Shown one piece after another: positions 47,436 through 58,854 of a stretch of DNA of 64,000 nucleotides; position 1 is the stretch's first letter; each line of letters begins with the position of its first letter. The stretch is from Siderastrea siderea (taxonomy: Eukaryota > Cnidaria > Anthozoa > Scleractinia > Rhizangiidae), in contig OZ034970.1 of the NCBI GenBank assembly GCA_964030785.1, positions 36,087,943-36,151,942 on the forward strand, in the 5' to 3' direction. Position numbers and translations under genes: made by a program. The notes under the pieces were generated by a model that worked only from the letters and a program-made list of their open reading frames with translations, searched no databases and had not been told where the DNA came from.

Positions 47436-49659
47436 GTGTGTTTTTCACATTGAATAGGAAACTGAAGGAAACTGATCTATTAGTTTTTCAACCTATGAAT
47501 ATTTCAAGTACTTATTGTTTAGCTGACAGCCGGCACGAGCCGCTCATTAGCACCTTACAAGGACTCATTAGTTATCTACTCAGTTTAATTTACCTCGGTT
47601 TTTAATTTAGCTAAGACAATTTCCGAGCTTCCTAGCAACACTTTCACTAATAAACTTAGGCGTAAAACGTAGACTTTTTAATATTCTCCGCTATCTTCAA
47701 AGGACTTTCCGCTTAGTATAATTACTCACATCTGTATGTTAGCACACGTATTGTACCCTGTTAACAATAGACGCGTATACAGATCGTATATAAGCAATCA
47801 CTTTGTTAACTTTCTTCGATTACATTTCGGGTACATTTCGATTACGATTACGGATTTGAGAAGAATAAGTGCTGTTGGACACAACTCAAGCCGTCGCTGT
47901 TATTTCCCAGTCCAGTTCGTGACTTAGATCTCCGAGTACCAAGAGAGTGACGGCTCTTTCCCGCAGCAAGCGAATGCCTCCAATGAGTCTAATTCCCCCC
48001 CCCCCCTCCCCCAAAGTGTGTCCAGAAGTTCCGTAGACGCCGTATTTAAGTTTTCAAGTTCCCCGTTCGTTTAGAGTGGAAAATCCTACCGTCACAACTG
48101 TTACATGTAACTCTTCTTGCAGTTGACCTCGGGTTAGTTATAAGCCCCAATAGTGACAAGCATCTTATTTCTCCTTACAGCGTTACTACGTGATCAAACA
48201 AACAGGTCACGAGAATAAAGGAAATGATTACCACTTATCAAATGTCTTGATTTTTAGTCAAATTCTCCCAACTAGTAACATAAGAAACATCACGAGAATA
48301 GTGAGGAGAATATGCCTTGGATATTGACACTGTGCACAAGAGTTAATCAGAGTGAGTAAAGTTAGAGACCAAACAAGATCAAGAGTAGGAACTTCCATCG
48401 ATATTAGTTGTAATTAACATTTGAGCAGATTCAGACTTTTTGAAGGCACATAGGAGTAGCTAAGAGTGCATGAGAGATTCAAGCTGAATGAGTGCAAGAG
48501 ATGAGCTCTCTTTAACTCGATCTAATTCTCGTTTGAAAACATATCGCGTAAAAACATAACTTTTTTGGTATTAAATGCTGCGTGATTGATCATCAAATGT
48601 TTTGAAGTCTGGCGTTCAGTTGCATTAATTAATGTTTCTGAAACTTTCATTTTCATGCCATGCTCAGGCTAAGATGCAACCAGTGAGAAGAAATTCAGTG
48701 CACTGACCACAGGGGGCCCAAACAATCTGGTCGACTTGAAATTTGAAGGATTTGTATGGGAATATTACGAGGTTCGCATTTAAAGCAAAATATTGGGGAT
48801 AATGTTGATATTTTTCTACAAAATAAACGTAAACTTTTCTTAATTGTTGAATTTTGTCGTCCTTGCAGCTGTAAATGGCGAATATAGGCGATTTTGAAGG
48901 TTTTGCATTCAGCATTTACCTGAGAGTAATAAGCCTTTCTCAATATTACTTTTCTGAATATAAACTATTAACAGATCGAGAGTTATTTCCATTTTCAGAT
49001 AATCAACAAACGTTTGCATATTAAGTTATCTTTATTTTATTAAGCTGCCTGTAACTGCCAATTTTCATTACTCTACGAACACAAGATAAGATGAAAAATA
49101 ATTAAAGGCCACACCAATTCAAGCCAAACAGGCAAACATATTTACGTATACCTTTTTATCACAAAAAGTAATATTTGCAACACCCTACGGAATTAAATTC
49201 AGCCTTGAAATCTACTTATCCAAACTTCAGGTGATTACATTTATTCATTTAACTTATTATTAGATCCTCAAACACAGTCATTCAATTTTTCAGCTTTTTC
49301 AGGACTTAATTCACTGTATGCATTTCATTGAAAAATAGCCTTGCTTTTTGCCTTATAAGGAAACTCACTGGATGGATGCTAAATCAAGTGCCACAGCATT
49401 CAACACTGAGTTCTCAGCAAGAGGCAACGAAGAAAGAATGCTGAAAAATTATTCACTGACAATTTTTGAAGTTGAGAATTAAATGAGTCATAATATTTAT
49501 TATTCTACGCAAACTTCCTGGAATTGCCAGCTAGCTCGGCAATTGTGCCTAATTGGTTCAACAGGCTGTTTTCTTTCTGCATTCTTGAAGTCTACAGTCA
49601 CTGTGATTTAAGCACTATCTCTTAAAGATCAAGTTTAAACAAATTAATTGTTTGAGTTA
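47436..49659. other. Intergenic, with duplicated 3' flank of the GlpQ-like gene
   Basis: No gene supported. The stretch 48350-48690 resembles the 3' flank of gene A (34140-34450; both contain CAGACTTTTTGA and AGCTCTC/AACTCTC blocks). A C run lies at about 47996-48011. The part 49030-49110 resembles 50570-50640. Confidence 0.45.
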
Positions 49660-50372
49660 TTAAGGTTACTCCGGACCTTCGCGGGTGTCCTCGGGGAAAA
49701 AAATCGTATGCGCGCTATTTTAAAGGAAAACACGGCAAATTATACACCGTTGAAAGCTTAATAAATGTAGATTTTGGAAAAAAAATATAAATCGCAGGTT
49801 TCTTCAATTCCGCAAAAGAAAATCGCAAACAACCACGAAAATGACAATGTGTCATTCAATTGAATTAATAGGGTATCAAATTCAAGCGCATTGGCAAAAT
49901 AACTGCAGAGTGTTAATCACAAAGGGTCAATCATCAAAAGAGTGTCAGCTTTTTTCGATATTCTGGCTGGTTATTTTTTAATTAATTTGTCAATTCGAGC
50001 AGCAAAGAATGCGAGATGGACGTTGCATTGAAGATCGCCACGGGCGAAATATTATAGATTTCGAAAATCCCCGACACACTTTTGTTTCACAACATCTAAG
50101 GAATGTTCAGACCAAATTTCACACAAATCTGCCGCATTTTGGTACCCTATTAATTCATTTGTTTAACTGAATGACGCATGGTCATTTTGGCGGTCATTTT
50201 TTCCTTTTGTGGAATTAAAACAACTAGCAATTCATACTTTTTTCCGAAATCTACATTTATTAAGCTTTCCAACGATATATAGTTTGCCGTGCTTTCCTTT
50301 AAAATGGCGCACATATGAATTTTTTCCCGAAGGACACGGGAGAACACCCGCGAAGGTCCGGAGTAACCTTAA
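49660..50372. mobile_element. TTAA-ended hairpin MITE, family T1 copy 3
   Basis: Perfect terminal inverted repeats TTAAGGTTACTCCGGACCTT and AAGGTCCGGAGTAACCTTAA, making this the best-preserved copy of the family. 713 bp, no coding potential beyond mirror-image open frames. Confidence 0.9.
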
Positions 50373-50564
50373 CTGCAGTCAAGTGCAGTGTTTTTCCTTT
50401 TTTTTTGTCCTAAATTTTAAGCACTCTTGTCTAGTCATTCAACTTTTAACATTACAAGCACTTAAATTTAGTTTCTACACTACCCAAAGCAACTTACAGC
50501 TCCAAGGTTAATTTATTCCCATTTTCAAAAATTTGGACTCTACAGAATTTCTGCACAGCCAATA

Positions 50565-50890
50565 TCTCAGTTTCTTCAGCTGCCTGCATCTGTCAATTTT
50601 CATTATGCTATGAACACAAGATGAGGATGAGAATACAGTGGGTGGAGGCCAGTGAGTTCTGTAATCCCTAATAATCGGTGCAGCTGCAGTAGAAAGGAGA
50701 CCTGTGTCTGGTGTAACTCAGACTCAATTGGATCAGTTACAGCAGACACAGCTCTCATTTCTACTGAAGCACTGATTGTTAGGGATTACAGAAAACACTG
50801 GCCTCCACCGCTTTATTCTCATCCTGATCTTGTGTTCATAGCATAATGAAAACCAACAGCCGCAGGCAGCTGAAGAAACGTAAAATTGAG
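50565..50890. mobile_element. Palindromic MITE upstream of GlpQ-like gene C
   Basis: Arms of about 160 bp: CAGTTTCTTCAGCTGCCTGC, GTTCTGTAATCCCTAA and CAGACACAG pair with GGGATTACAGAAAACACTGG and GGCAGCTGAAGAAACG on the other side. It ends about 150 bp before the ATG of gene C. Confidence 0.75.
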
Positions 50891-51046
50891 GACAAAAAAG
50901 AAAAACACTGCTATCTTTTGTTATTGGTTACCAATAATTGATATTGGATTTTTCTCAGTACAAAAGGTAGAAGTTGTTGTCTGCCACCCCACCTTACAGA
51001 CAAGCGAGGAGGGGATCAGTTTAGAATTTGCTGGAGATTTGAAATA

Positions 51047-52865
51047 ATGAAGAAAGTCAGGGTATTCTTTACGTTGGTGTTGCTCACAACATGTATGACT
51101 CAGAAGCTCGGCACTAGACCACTAAACATTGGACATAGAGGGAGCTCTATATAAAAAAAACTGAATCAAATTTAACTTTTCAGTCCTGGTTTGACCCTGT
51201 TAGTAGTAATTTTTTTCTTCCGATCTCCTTAATTATACAATATTACTCTCCTAAAAAATATTTGTTTAAATGCTACGGGGACTATTTTCTATAGGGTATA
51301 AGATAGGCTAGTGTTTTGTAAGTTCTTTTTTTCTTTTATTTCTAATAAGGTTAACTTACATTGTATTGTAACTGTAGTTCGTAATGTATTGTTAGAAGTT
51401 AGTTTTGTGCAAATAATATCTGTAAGTAGTGTAATAATAACACTGTTAATGTAATGTTTGTAAATGTATAAGCAATCAATAAAAAAAAATAAAAAAAAAA
51501 AAAAAAAAATAGAGGGAGCTCAGGACGTCTGCCAGAACACACCTTGGAAGCTTACAGGTAAGATCTAAAATCTGCATTAGGCAAAAAATTAAGGATATTT
51601 GGTTACCAACAAGTTGTCTTTTGAACAATAAATTGCTATTACTGGAAATTCTCTGCTCGATTACTGCCATTCACTCGGAAATTCTAGTTTGTGACACAAA
51701 AATGCATGATGCAAGCAGTTAAATAAAATCACAGTGTTGTCCGCCGTAGTAATTATTTTAAAATACCATAATTTCATAACTTTTAACAAAAACAAAAATA
51801 ATAAAATTATTACTCCAGATTCTCCTCTGATCTCTGTTGTGTTTATACACATGCTGGAGCCATCCATTGATCTTACACAGGACCTACTTTGCTAGTCAGT
51901 ACTATATAGATTTCATTTCTATATTTATATGATTTTATAGGCTGGCCATAAAGGAAGGAGCAGATTTCATTGAATGTGATGTCTGCATCACCAAGGATCT
52001 AAGACTTGTCTGTCGACATGAGAGTTGGTTAAATGAAACCACCAACATCTGGGACAACAAAAACCTCCGATCAAAGCAAAAGACTTATACCATAACAGGG
52101 ACACTTTACGGCCAGACAATCACTGATATATTCACTGTGGACCTTACTCTGGAAGAGCTCAGAACTATCCGCGCCAGACAGAGGTACTCATTCCGAGATC
52201 CCAATTTCAATGACATGTACCAGATTCCTACGCTTGAAGAATACATCCAAGTGGCTAAATCAGCCAAAAGACCTGTGGGAATTTACCCTGAAGTCAAGAA
52301 TCCAGAGTGGGTCAATTCTTTGGACATTCTTCAAAAGGCTAACACCACTATTGAAAAGCTTGTTGTTGACGTACTACACAAAAATGGATACCACAAGCGA
52401 GGTGCCCCTTGTTTTATCCAGTCATTCAGTGAGGACAGCATCAGATCATTGTCAACAAAAACAAAACTACCCTTAGTTATGTTGATGGCAACACCCTTTC
52501 CAATCCCTGAGGCTAAACTGAAAAACCTTTCTGAAATCTGTTATGCGATCGCAGTGCATAAGTATATGATCATACCGGTAATTGATAATTTCCTTCAAAA
52601 CTTCACCACTGATCTTGTCACCAATGCTCACAAATACAACCTAATGGTTCATGCCTACACCTTTATGAATGAGGATGAATACTTGGCTTGGGATTTTGCT
52701 CAGGATCCCTATAATGAATATGAAACCTATTTTAATGCTCAGATTGATGGCTACTTCACGGATTTCCCTGGTACCCTAAGAAAATTTCTGGATGTCAAAT
52801 ATACCCCACCTGTCCCTGCGCCTTGTATTAGGAGACTGCCAAAGAAGAAAGGAAAGTTTCAGTAA
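51047..52865 (+). pseudogene. GlpQ-type phosphodiesterase, copy C (exon 1 split by a retro-insertion)
   Basis: Exon 1 begins at 51047 (signal peptide MKKVRVFFTLVLLTTC) and reaches the catalytic HRGSS motif, where a 361-bp poly(A)-tailed insertion follows; a TAA lies within three codons of the break. The rest of the exon (51522-51557) continues in the original frame to a GT donor at 51558. Exon 2 (51941-52865) is fully open with FIECDV, VCRHESWLNETT, GIYPEVKNP and YFTDFPGT, and ends in the basic tail RRLPKKKGKFQ instead of a hydrophobic one. Without the insertion the gene would encode about 353 residues, secreted rather than GPI-anchored. The intact exon 2 and the clean insertion suggest that the loss is recent, and the insertion may be polymorphic. 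Confidence 0.8.
51148..51508 (+). mobile_element. Retro-inserted sequence with poly(A) tail and 13-bp target duplication
   Basis: The 13-mer ATAGAGGGAGCTC is repeated perfectly at 51135-51147 and 51509-51521. The insert is AT-rich, has AATAAA at 51478-51483 and ends in about 27 nearly pure A. It looks like a reverse-transcribed 3' end of an mRNA or LINE. I cannot identify the source. Confidence 0.85.
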
Positions 52866-53859
52866 CATTGTACAACGGACACAGGTCACTTAACATTGTA
52901 ACGGAGCACCTTTGATTTCAAACAATAATTACAAGTAGTAATTATCTGAAAGCTACACCAAGCGTTCTTCATTAAGCTATGAGTTCAGATAAAATTATTC
53001 AATAACAGCTTTATTTGCACCACCACATAATAATAATAAGGATAATAATAGTAATTATTATTATTATTACTATAATAATAAACATTTCTGTAGCAACCAG
53101 GGTTCAAAATAGCAGCCAGCACTTTGACCACTCTTGCCGGCGATTTTTCATCCAAGAAATAGAAAAAAATGACATCCCATCTCTTGCTTGGCATGCATAG
53201 TAAGCGTTTCAAATCAGAAAGTAATGCAGCCATGAAACACACTCACATACCAAAAGTAAAATGGATGAAGTTTTAAAAGCTTTCTAAAACAGCAACAACA
53301 AATTACAGAACGTTAACAATTATTATCTCGATTCTTGTAAATCAAGTCTTCGTTCTAGAGAAGGTTTCATACGTGATCAACAAGGTGACTTTTGAGGAGA
53401 TAGCCCAGACACGAGGTAGCAGTGCCGCAGCAATTCAGTTCTCTTTTAGGAACCGGGCAAATTTTCATTCACAATTTCTTTGTTACCAGTGCGTCTTCGA
53501 TCCTGTTCCACTTAGCACCTTCTCGCTTTTTTCGTGTGCGTTCGCCTTCTTGTCCAAAGGAAATGTACCGTGCGCTGAAAATCAGTGTCACTGTTGCGGC
53601 ATTTACCATTTTGAAAGGCCTGATCTACAACTGTAATTTGTGAAACGCCAGCAAACAACCCTGCCAGTCCGCCGTCGACGAGATTTCCATGCTCAAGAGA
53701 AAAATCGAGCAGTCAGAAACATCAGTAGTTAAACTTCAGGCCCATGCAGAAAAGGGCACATGCCCAAGAGACTCGCGCTATACGCAAAAGCAAACATCAC
53801 TCCTGACCAAGATTAAAAGACAGAAATACACTCCATAAAGAGAGAGTCCGAGCGAAAAT
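52866..53859. other. 3' flank of GlpQ-like gene C, no gene seen
   Basis: Includes an ATT/AAT microsatellite at about 53025-53085. The part from 53640 on may already be decayed retroelement sequence. Confidence 0.4.
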
Positions 53860-54350
53860 AGGTGCACTTACCAAGTTTGATTATCGCCGCGTTGAACGCA
53901 ACAATGATAAGTTGCGAGGAGCGAAATCTCATAAATGTAGGTCAAAGAGAGACACTGATCGGGTTTAGCATAACGCCACATGCTCAGTCAAACAGTAGTT
54001 TATGTTCTGCACTCCAGTATACTCACTTATCTTCCTGCCACCCACCAAGAGTTAGAAAAAGATTTATCAAAGGCGAAGCCCTACGTCTTCTTAGAAGAAA
54101 CTCTTTAGCGAAATCTTTCGTTGAGAATAAATATCACTCAGTTCAAAACGCCTCTGTGCGAGAGACTACCCAACAGTCTAGTAGAAAGAATAACGTCCGA
54201 AGTCAAATTCAGTGAGAGGAAGTCAGCACTTCAACAAAGACAGACAATGCGGAAAAAATTCTGCCTTTCGTAACAACGTTCTTAAGAATATCCTTATGAG
54301 CAAATGACACTTAATTAAAAATCATCCATTGCTAAGAGAAATATACCAAC
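53860..54350 (+). mobile_element. Decayed Penelope-like/GIY-YIG-type retroelement, RT C-terminal part
   Basis: Open segment with QYTHLSSCHPPRVRKRFIKG and EALRLLRRNSLAKSFVE. This matches the pattern of the post-RT region common in cnidarian retroelement proteins (SSCHPP.V..GF.KGEALRLLR.NS). It is followed by VKFSERKSALQQ and, in other frames, LKNILMSK and HLIKNHPLLREIYQ. Several frameshifts and stops, so it is dead. Confidence 0.6.
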
Positions 54351-54405
54351 ACATTAGCACCAGCATATGAGCCGCGTTTAGCCTGTCAACACTTATAATT
54401 CCATG

Positions 54406-54532
54406 CTTAGGATAGGTGCTTGATCATTCTTTTTGACAGCCGACTAAAAATCAGCCTTGAGAAAAGAAGCCGTCAAACTCAGGCTGAAAGTTATCATTTT
54501 ATTTTGAACCCTGAGCAACCTATCCTAAGGCT
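54406..54532. mobile_element. Short MITE
   Basis: TTAGGATAGGT near the left end and ACCTATCCTAAGG at the right end form an inverted pair, with weaker pairing inside (CAGCCTTGAG / CTCAGGCTG). Confidence 0.5.
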
Positions 54533-54696
54533 CTAAAGTGCCACCAACCTTTGAGATGCGAGTACCTCCCTAAGTGGAAATAAAGCGCCAATCACAGAAC
54601 AAAAATTACAATAAAACTGTTGACAGTAAATCAGATGAGTCACTGAATAGCTGTTTTGACTGTGACTATTCAAATGGGTGATGTACCTACAACCAC

Positions 54697-54946
54697 AATC
54701 CACCGTACGGAAAAAGATGGCAGCTGTACATTTTACCACAATACCTTGCGAACCTAACACAGCCAACAGGCACACAAAAAGTCATATTTTTTGCATAAAT
54801 TTGTCCCTGTTCCATCAACATTGTGTATGCTAAGTTTGAAGTTTTTAGAACTTTTCTTTGCGTTTTTATGGGTGTTTTTAGGGTTCTTGTTCGCTAAGAA
54901 CTATGGGTACATGTAACAGTCGCCATCTTTTTCGGTACGGTGGATT
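54697..54946. mobile_element. 250-bp MITE
   Basis: Inverted ends AATCCACCGTACGGAAAAAG and CTTTTTCGGTACGGTGGATT, followed by ATGGC...TGTACAT in both arms. No coding content. Confidence 0.65.
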
Positions 54947-55115
54947 CTGTCTTAATAATACTGTTTAGTGATTAATTTCAAGGTCTTCTTGTGCATTCAT
55001 TAATGAAATATCATTATTATTCACAAGCCAACAGTCAGTACTTTAACTCTGATTTTTGGTACCACATGATTTACGTAAATTACATTGTCAAATGGTCTTG
55101 ATAGTACAAGTGTTG

Positions 55116-55816
55116 TAATTATTTTTAAAAACACAACAGCACTCTTCAGTTTTCGGAACATGTTTCGATGTTTCAAACACCATCATCAGCCATAATGAAT
55201 ATATACTAATAATATGAATAAGGTTTACAGAATGATCGTATTATATACGTAACAGCCTATACAATGAGCCTTTATAAATTCAAAAATACGTATAAATGCA
55301 AACTTATTTACACTAACCAATAAAAATTTAAAAAGAACAATAGTAAAAACCACTAAGCTGTAATAGATACATTTAAAAATGTAATGATAAATTGACACGC
55401 TCAACTTGTTTGTTGAGTTCGGGGTTCAACCGTTCGATGTGAAAGCTCTCCCTGATTTTAAGTTGAGAGAAGGTCTTAGCATAATCAATAATTGTGAAAA
55501 AAGAGGCATCACAACTGTCTCGGCAATGCCTAGAACAACTGAGATGTCTAAAAACATGGGAATTTTGGTCCCGGAAAAGATGCTCACTAACACGTGTGTG
55601 AAAATGCCTATTTTTATTGGTTAGTTTAAATAAGTTTGCATTTATACATATTTTTGAATTTATAAAGGCTCATTGTATAGGCTGTTACATAATTATATAA
55701 TACAATCATTCTGTAAACCTTAATATATATTCATTATGTCTGATGATGGGGTTTGAAACATCGAAACATGTTCCGAAAACTGAAGAGCGTTGTTGTGTTT
55801 TTTGAAAAAAAAATTA
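55116..55816. mobile_element. Inverted-repeat element with 220-bp arms
   Basis: Left arm contains GTTTTCGGAACATGTTTCGA, AGGCTGTTAC in reverse, and CCTTTATAAATTC. The right arm contains the mirror images in reverse order (GAATTTATAAAGGCTCATTG, AACATCGAAACATGTTCCGA). The centre (about 55400-55620) is unique and holds a short open frame without recognisable features. Ends 12 bp before the Tc1-like element. Confidence 0.7.
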
Positions 55817-56319
55817 CATTGTGTAATACACCTTTTGCTGTTCATTACAAGAAAATACGCAATCCCCATTCATTTGCATGAAATGGCGACCAACAGCGCG
55901 AAGATACATTCATTAGCACCAAAAAACGAACATTATTTTTGTGCGTAACTCAGATTCAATAACAATTTTTGCATTTTAATCAACATTCAATAACATTTTT
56001 GGGCATTCTTATGCGTCATTCGGCACACAAAAGAGAAAAATATACTTTCATTTGCGCTAACATTCTCGTTGTTAGCACCATCTTGAAAGTCAATAGAGAC
56101 AATAGACAAACATTACAGTGCATAAGCAATTTATTAACATTTTTATCACACTGTTTGCAATTCAGTAGCATTCCTGGACAGCGTTAGTGCGGAATTACGA
56201 CAAATATTAATGCGCTTGTACAAACAATTGAGTATTCTTTACATTCAATATACAAAAATCGATTTTCAACTGAACAGTACAATTTCAAAACTTATTTTGT
56301 TCTGGTACAGGCGAGGACA

Positions 56320-56691
56320 AATCTGGATCCCAACAAGTCGGTGATCTGCGTTTATGTATCGGAGCGCTGGCCCACCAAAACCCAGCCATACACAGAGCTT
56401 AAAATGCTTCTCCCCTACAGTCCTTCACTAAACATCGTGGAGCATGCAATAAGCTGTCTGAAAGCAGGAATCAAGGCCGAAATCTCGCGTCTGGAAATTC
56501 AGAGACGTATGGATAACAGAGATGAGGAGGCCAGAACCCGACGATCCCACTGTGGGAGTTTTGAACACAAAGCTCTCGAAGCTCTCGACGCTCTGCACAG
56601 AAACATCGACACTACAACCGCAGCTAAAAGTGCCCAATTCTTGCCCAAAATAATTTTTGAAATTGTACAGTACCGGTCAAATGTAAGTTGA
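56320..56691 (+). pseudogene. Tc1/IS630-type transposase, C-terminal DDE fragment
   Basis: Reads LDPNKSVICVYVSERWPTKT, then LLPYSPSLNIVEHAISCLKA and about 70 more residues to a stop at 56689-56691. The pattern PYSP.LN..EH..S.LK is the third catalytic box of DDE_3 transposases, with the Glu present. The second acidic residue expected before the WPTKT region is not visible (YVSERW instead of a D-containing motif), and the N-terminal two thirds are missing. Inactive remnant. Confidence 0.7.
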
Positions 56692-56876
56692 CAGTCTCGA
56701 CTCGATCCTCGAAACTCGATTCTCGCGTCTCGAATGTCGAGACGTTCGAGTTTCGAGACGCGAGAATCGAGGATCGAGAATCGAGTATCGAGTTTCGAGA
56801 ATCGAGAAACACGGAGTTTTCGAATATGCAAACTCGAAGAGAACTTCGAGAAAACGATTTATTTCTCGAAGGATGA
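56690..56876. repeat. CTCGA/TCGAG palindromic array, left
   Basis: Dense, irregular succession of ACTCGATTCTCG, TCGAGACG and GAATCGAG boxes, many mutually inverted. A sister array lies at 58110-58235. Confidence 0.85.
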
Positions 56877-58109
56877 ATAATAGCCGTTCGCACACCTAGC
56901 TTAAGGGTTTAAAACATCGACTCTCAGCGCGTACAATGTCAACTTGCGTATACGCATAAAACAACAAGAACGAACGATAGCAATATTTCCGGACATCTAT
57001 AAATCTTAAAATTCAGTAAATTTGAGTCTGCTTGGTATTTTTGAATATACCTCGAGTTCCTTTTACATATATACTGGCAGAAAACCATTTTCAAATGACG
57101 GTGAACGTTTAAAAGCGAATAAAGAACCTCACTGTACTGTTGTTATCACACAAACAACAGCGTGTGCATGGCCTGGATACACGTTCGCCTATCAAAGCCC
57201 ATCGCAGTTCAATCTTGAGTTTTCGCAAAAAGCTATAGATCTATACGTTAAAATTGCGTTTATATTTGCGGATGGAAATTTATCTTTAGAAGTTAGTGAC
57301 CAAACCGGCGAAACTTTGGAAGTGAAGGCGAATTTTGCAAATCGGTTAAGCCGCGAGGCCCTTTCGATGCCGTGCACGTGAAGCCGCGTTTGTTTATTTG
57401 CCGACCTACACGAACTAAAACACAGAACCCGTTACAAAAAGAAGAAGTCGTGAATGAAACTGATATAAAATATCACAGTTTCTAAGTTTGATACACATTG
57501 TCATGTCTTCAGCGATAAATGAGAAGTGATTTATTTTCTACCCTAGGCACGCAAATTTGCATACGTCAAAAGCGAAATTTGAAACCTCACACAATGCGTA
57601 ACGCAACGATGCTTTTCATGCAACTCAGAATCGAGCTCTCGCTCTCGACAGACGTTTTGCCTTTCTGTTTCCCCTGTTAATGTGTAAATTCAAAAATAGT
57701 CGAAAATTTAGCATCGCTTATACAAAGCTTGTCACTACGCTGAGCCCGTGAAATGCCTGTTTTGCGCAACAACTCAGGGAAAAGCTTGAGTTGTAGTTTT
57801 CGAGTGACTTTTAGTAAATTTATACGTTCGAGCGTTTCGTCAAATAGCTGTTTTGAGAATTATCGCAACAATTTCCGCAACATATAAAAGTTTAAGTGGA
57901 TAATTCACCCTATGAGGAAAGGAGCAGCGAATTCTAAACGCGTGTGTATCATTTGTCATTATTTGATCGCATAAAACGGCGACGCTTGCACCTCATTTTT
58001 CGAAACACTTGTTGGATCTGTTAACAATAAATTAATAACGCTCGGGATCGAGTTCGCTCTGTTTGTCCGATTTATTTCTCGAGAGATCACTCAAGCGACA
58101 AGCTCATTA

Positions 58110-58235
58110 GTTTCTCGACTCGAAACTCGATTCTCGATCCTCGAAATTCTCGAAACTCGACTCGAGACTCGATTCTCGAAATTTTCGAGAATCGAGAATC
58201 GAGTCTCGAGACGCGAGGATCGAGACGCGAGGGAC
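58110..58235. repeat. CTCGA/TCGAG palindromic array, right
   Basis: Inverted counterpart of 56690-56876 inside the right arm of the Tc1-like foldback. Confidence 0.85.
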
Positions 58236-58854
58236 TGTCAACTTACATTTGACCGGTACTGTACTGTTCAATTGAACATTGATTTTTCTATATTGAATGT
58301 AAAGAATGCTCAATTGTCTGTACAAGCGCATTATTAATATTTGTCTTATCCACACTAACGCTGTCTAGGATTGCTATTGAATTGCAAACAGTGTGATAAA
58401 AATGTTAATAAATGGTTTTTGCACTTTAATGTTTGTCTATTGTCTCTATTGACTTTCAAGATGGTGTTAACGACTTGAATGTTAACGCAAATGAAAGTAT
58501 ATTTTTCTCTTTTGTATGCCGAATGATGCATAAGAATGCCCAAAAATGTTATTGCATGTTGATTAAAATGCCAAAATCGTTATTGAATCTAAGTTACGTG
58601 CAAATGTTCGTTTTTTTTGGTGCTAATGAATGTATCTTCACGTTATTGGTCGCCATTTCATGCAAATGAATACGTATCTTCTCGTAATGAACAGCAAAAG
58701 GTGTAATTCTTTGCAACTGCATGCTCAGGGCACAGTCTCGCATCAATTCCCTGGAACTTATTCCTACACACTTTTGAGGACATCTGTCCTCAGGACCAGT
58801 CCACCTCCCTGACTAGGGTTGTGACCTTAAAATATATACACCCTGGTAGAAATT

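Larger units (their letters stand above)
55829..58703. mobile_element. Tc1/mariner-like foldback element (2.9 kb)
   Basis: Tips CACCTTTTGCTGTTCATTAC and GTAATGAACAGCAAAAGGTG are perfect inverted repeats, each bordered by TA (55827-55828 and 58704-58705), the Tc1/mariner target. The arms extend for about 450 bp (to 56285 and from 58245). The left arm additionally carries a transposase fragment at 56290-56660 that the right arm lacks. Inside both arms are arrays of CTCGA/TCGAG boxes. The element looks like two inverted copies fused, one with the coding part deleted. Confidence 0.8.

Noticed and set aside
55728..55770. Hammerhead-ribozyme-like core (CTGATGA ... GAAAC)
   Set aside because: No stem III and no cleavage triplet paired with a stem I strand could be placed. 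The match is explained by the palindromic repeat GATGTTTC/GAAACATC.
56499..56895. Overlapping open frames on both strands
   Set aside because: They arise from the stop-poor CTCGA/TCGAG array and repeat Asp-Ser-Arg or Glu-Ser-Arg patterns; not genes.
57022..57381. 119-codon open frame inside the Tc1-like element
   Set aside because: Begins with TTG, its only ATG is four codons from the stop, and no family is recognisable. Chance or decayed coding sequence.
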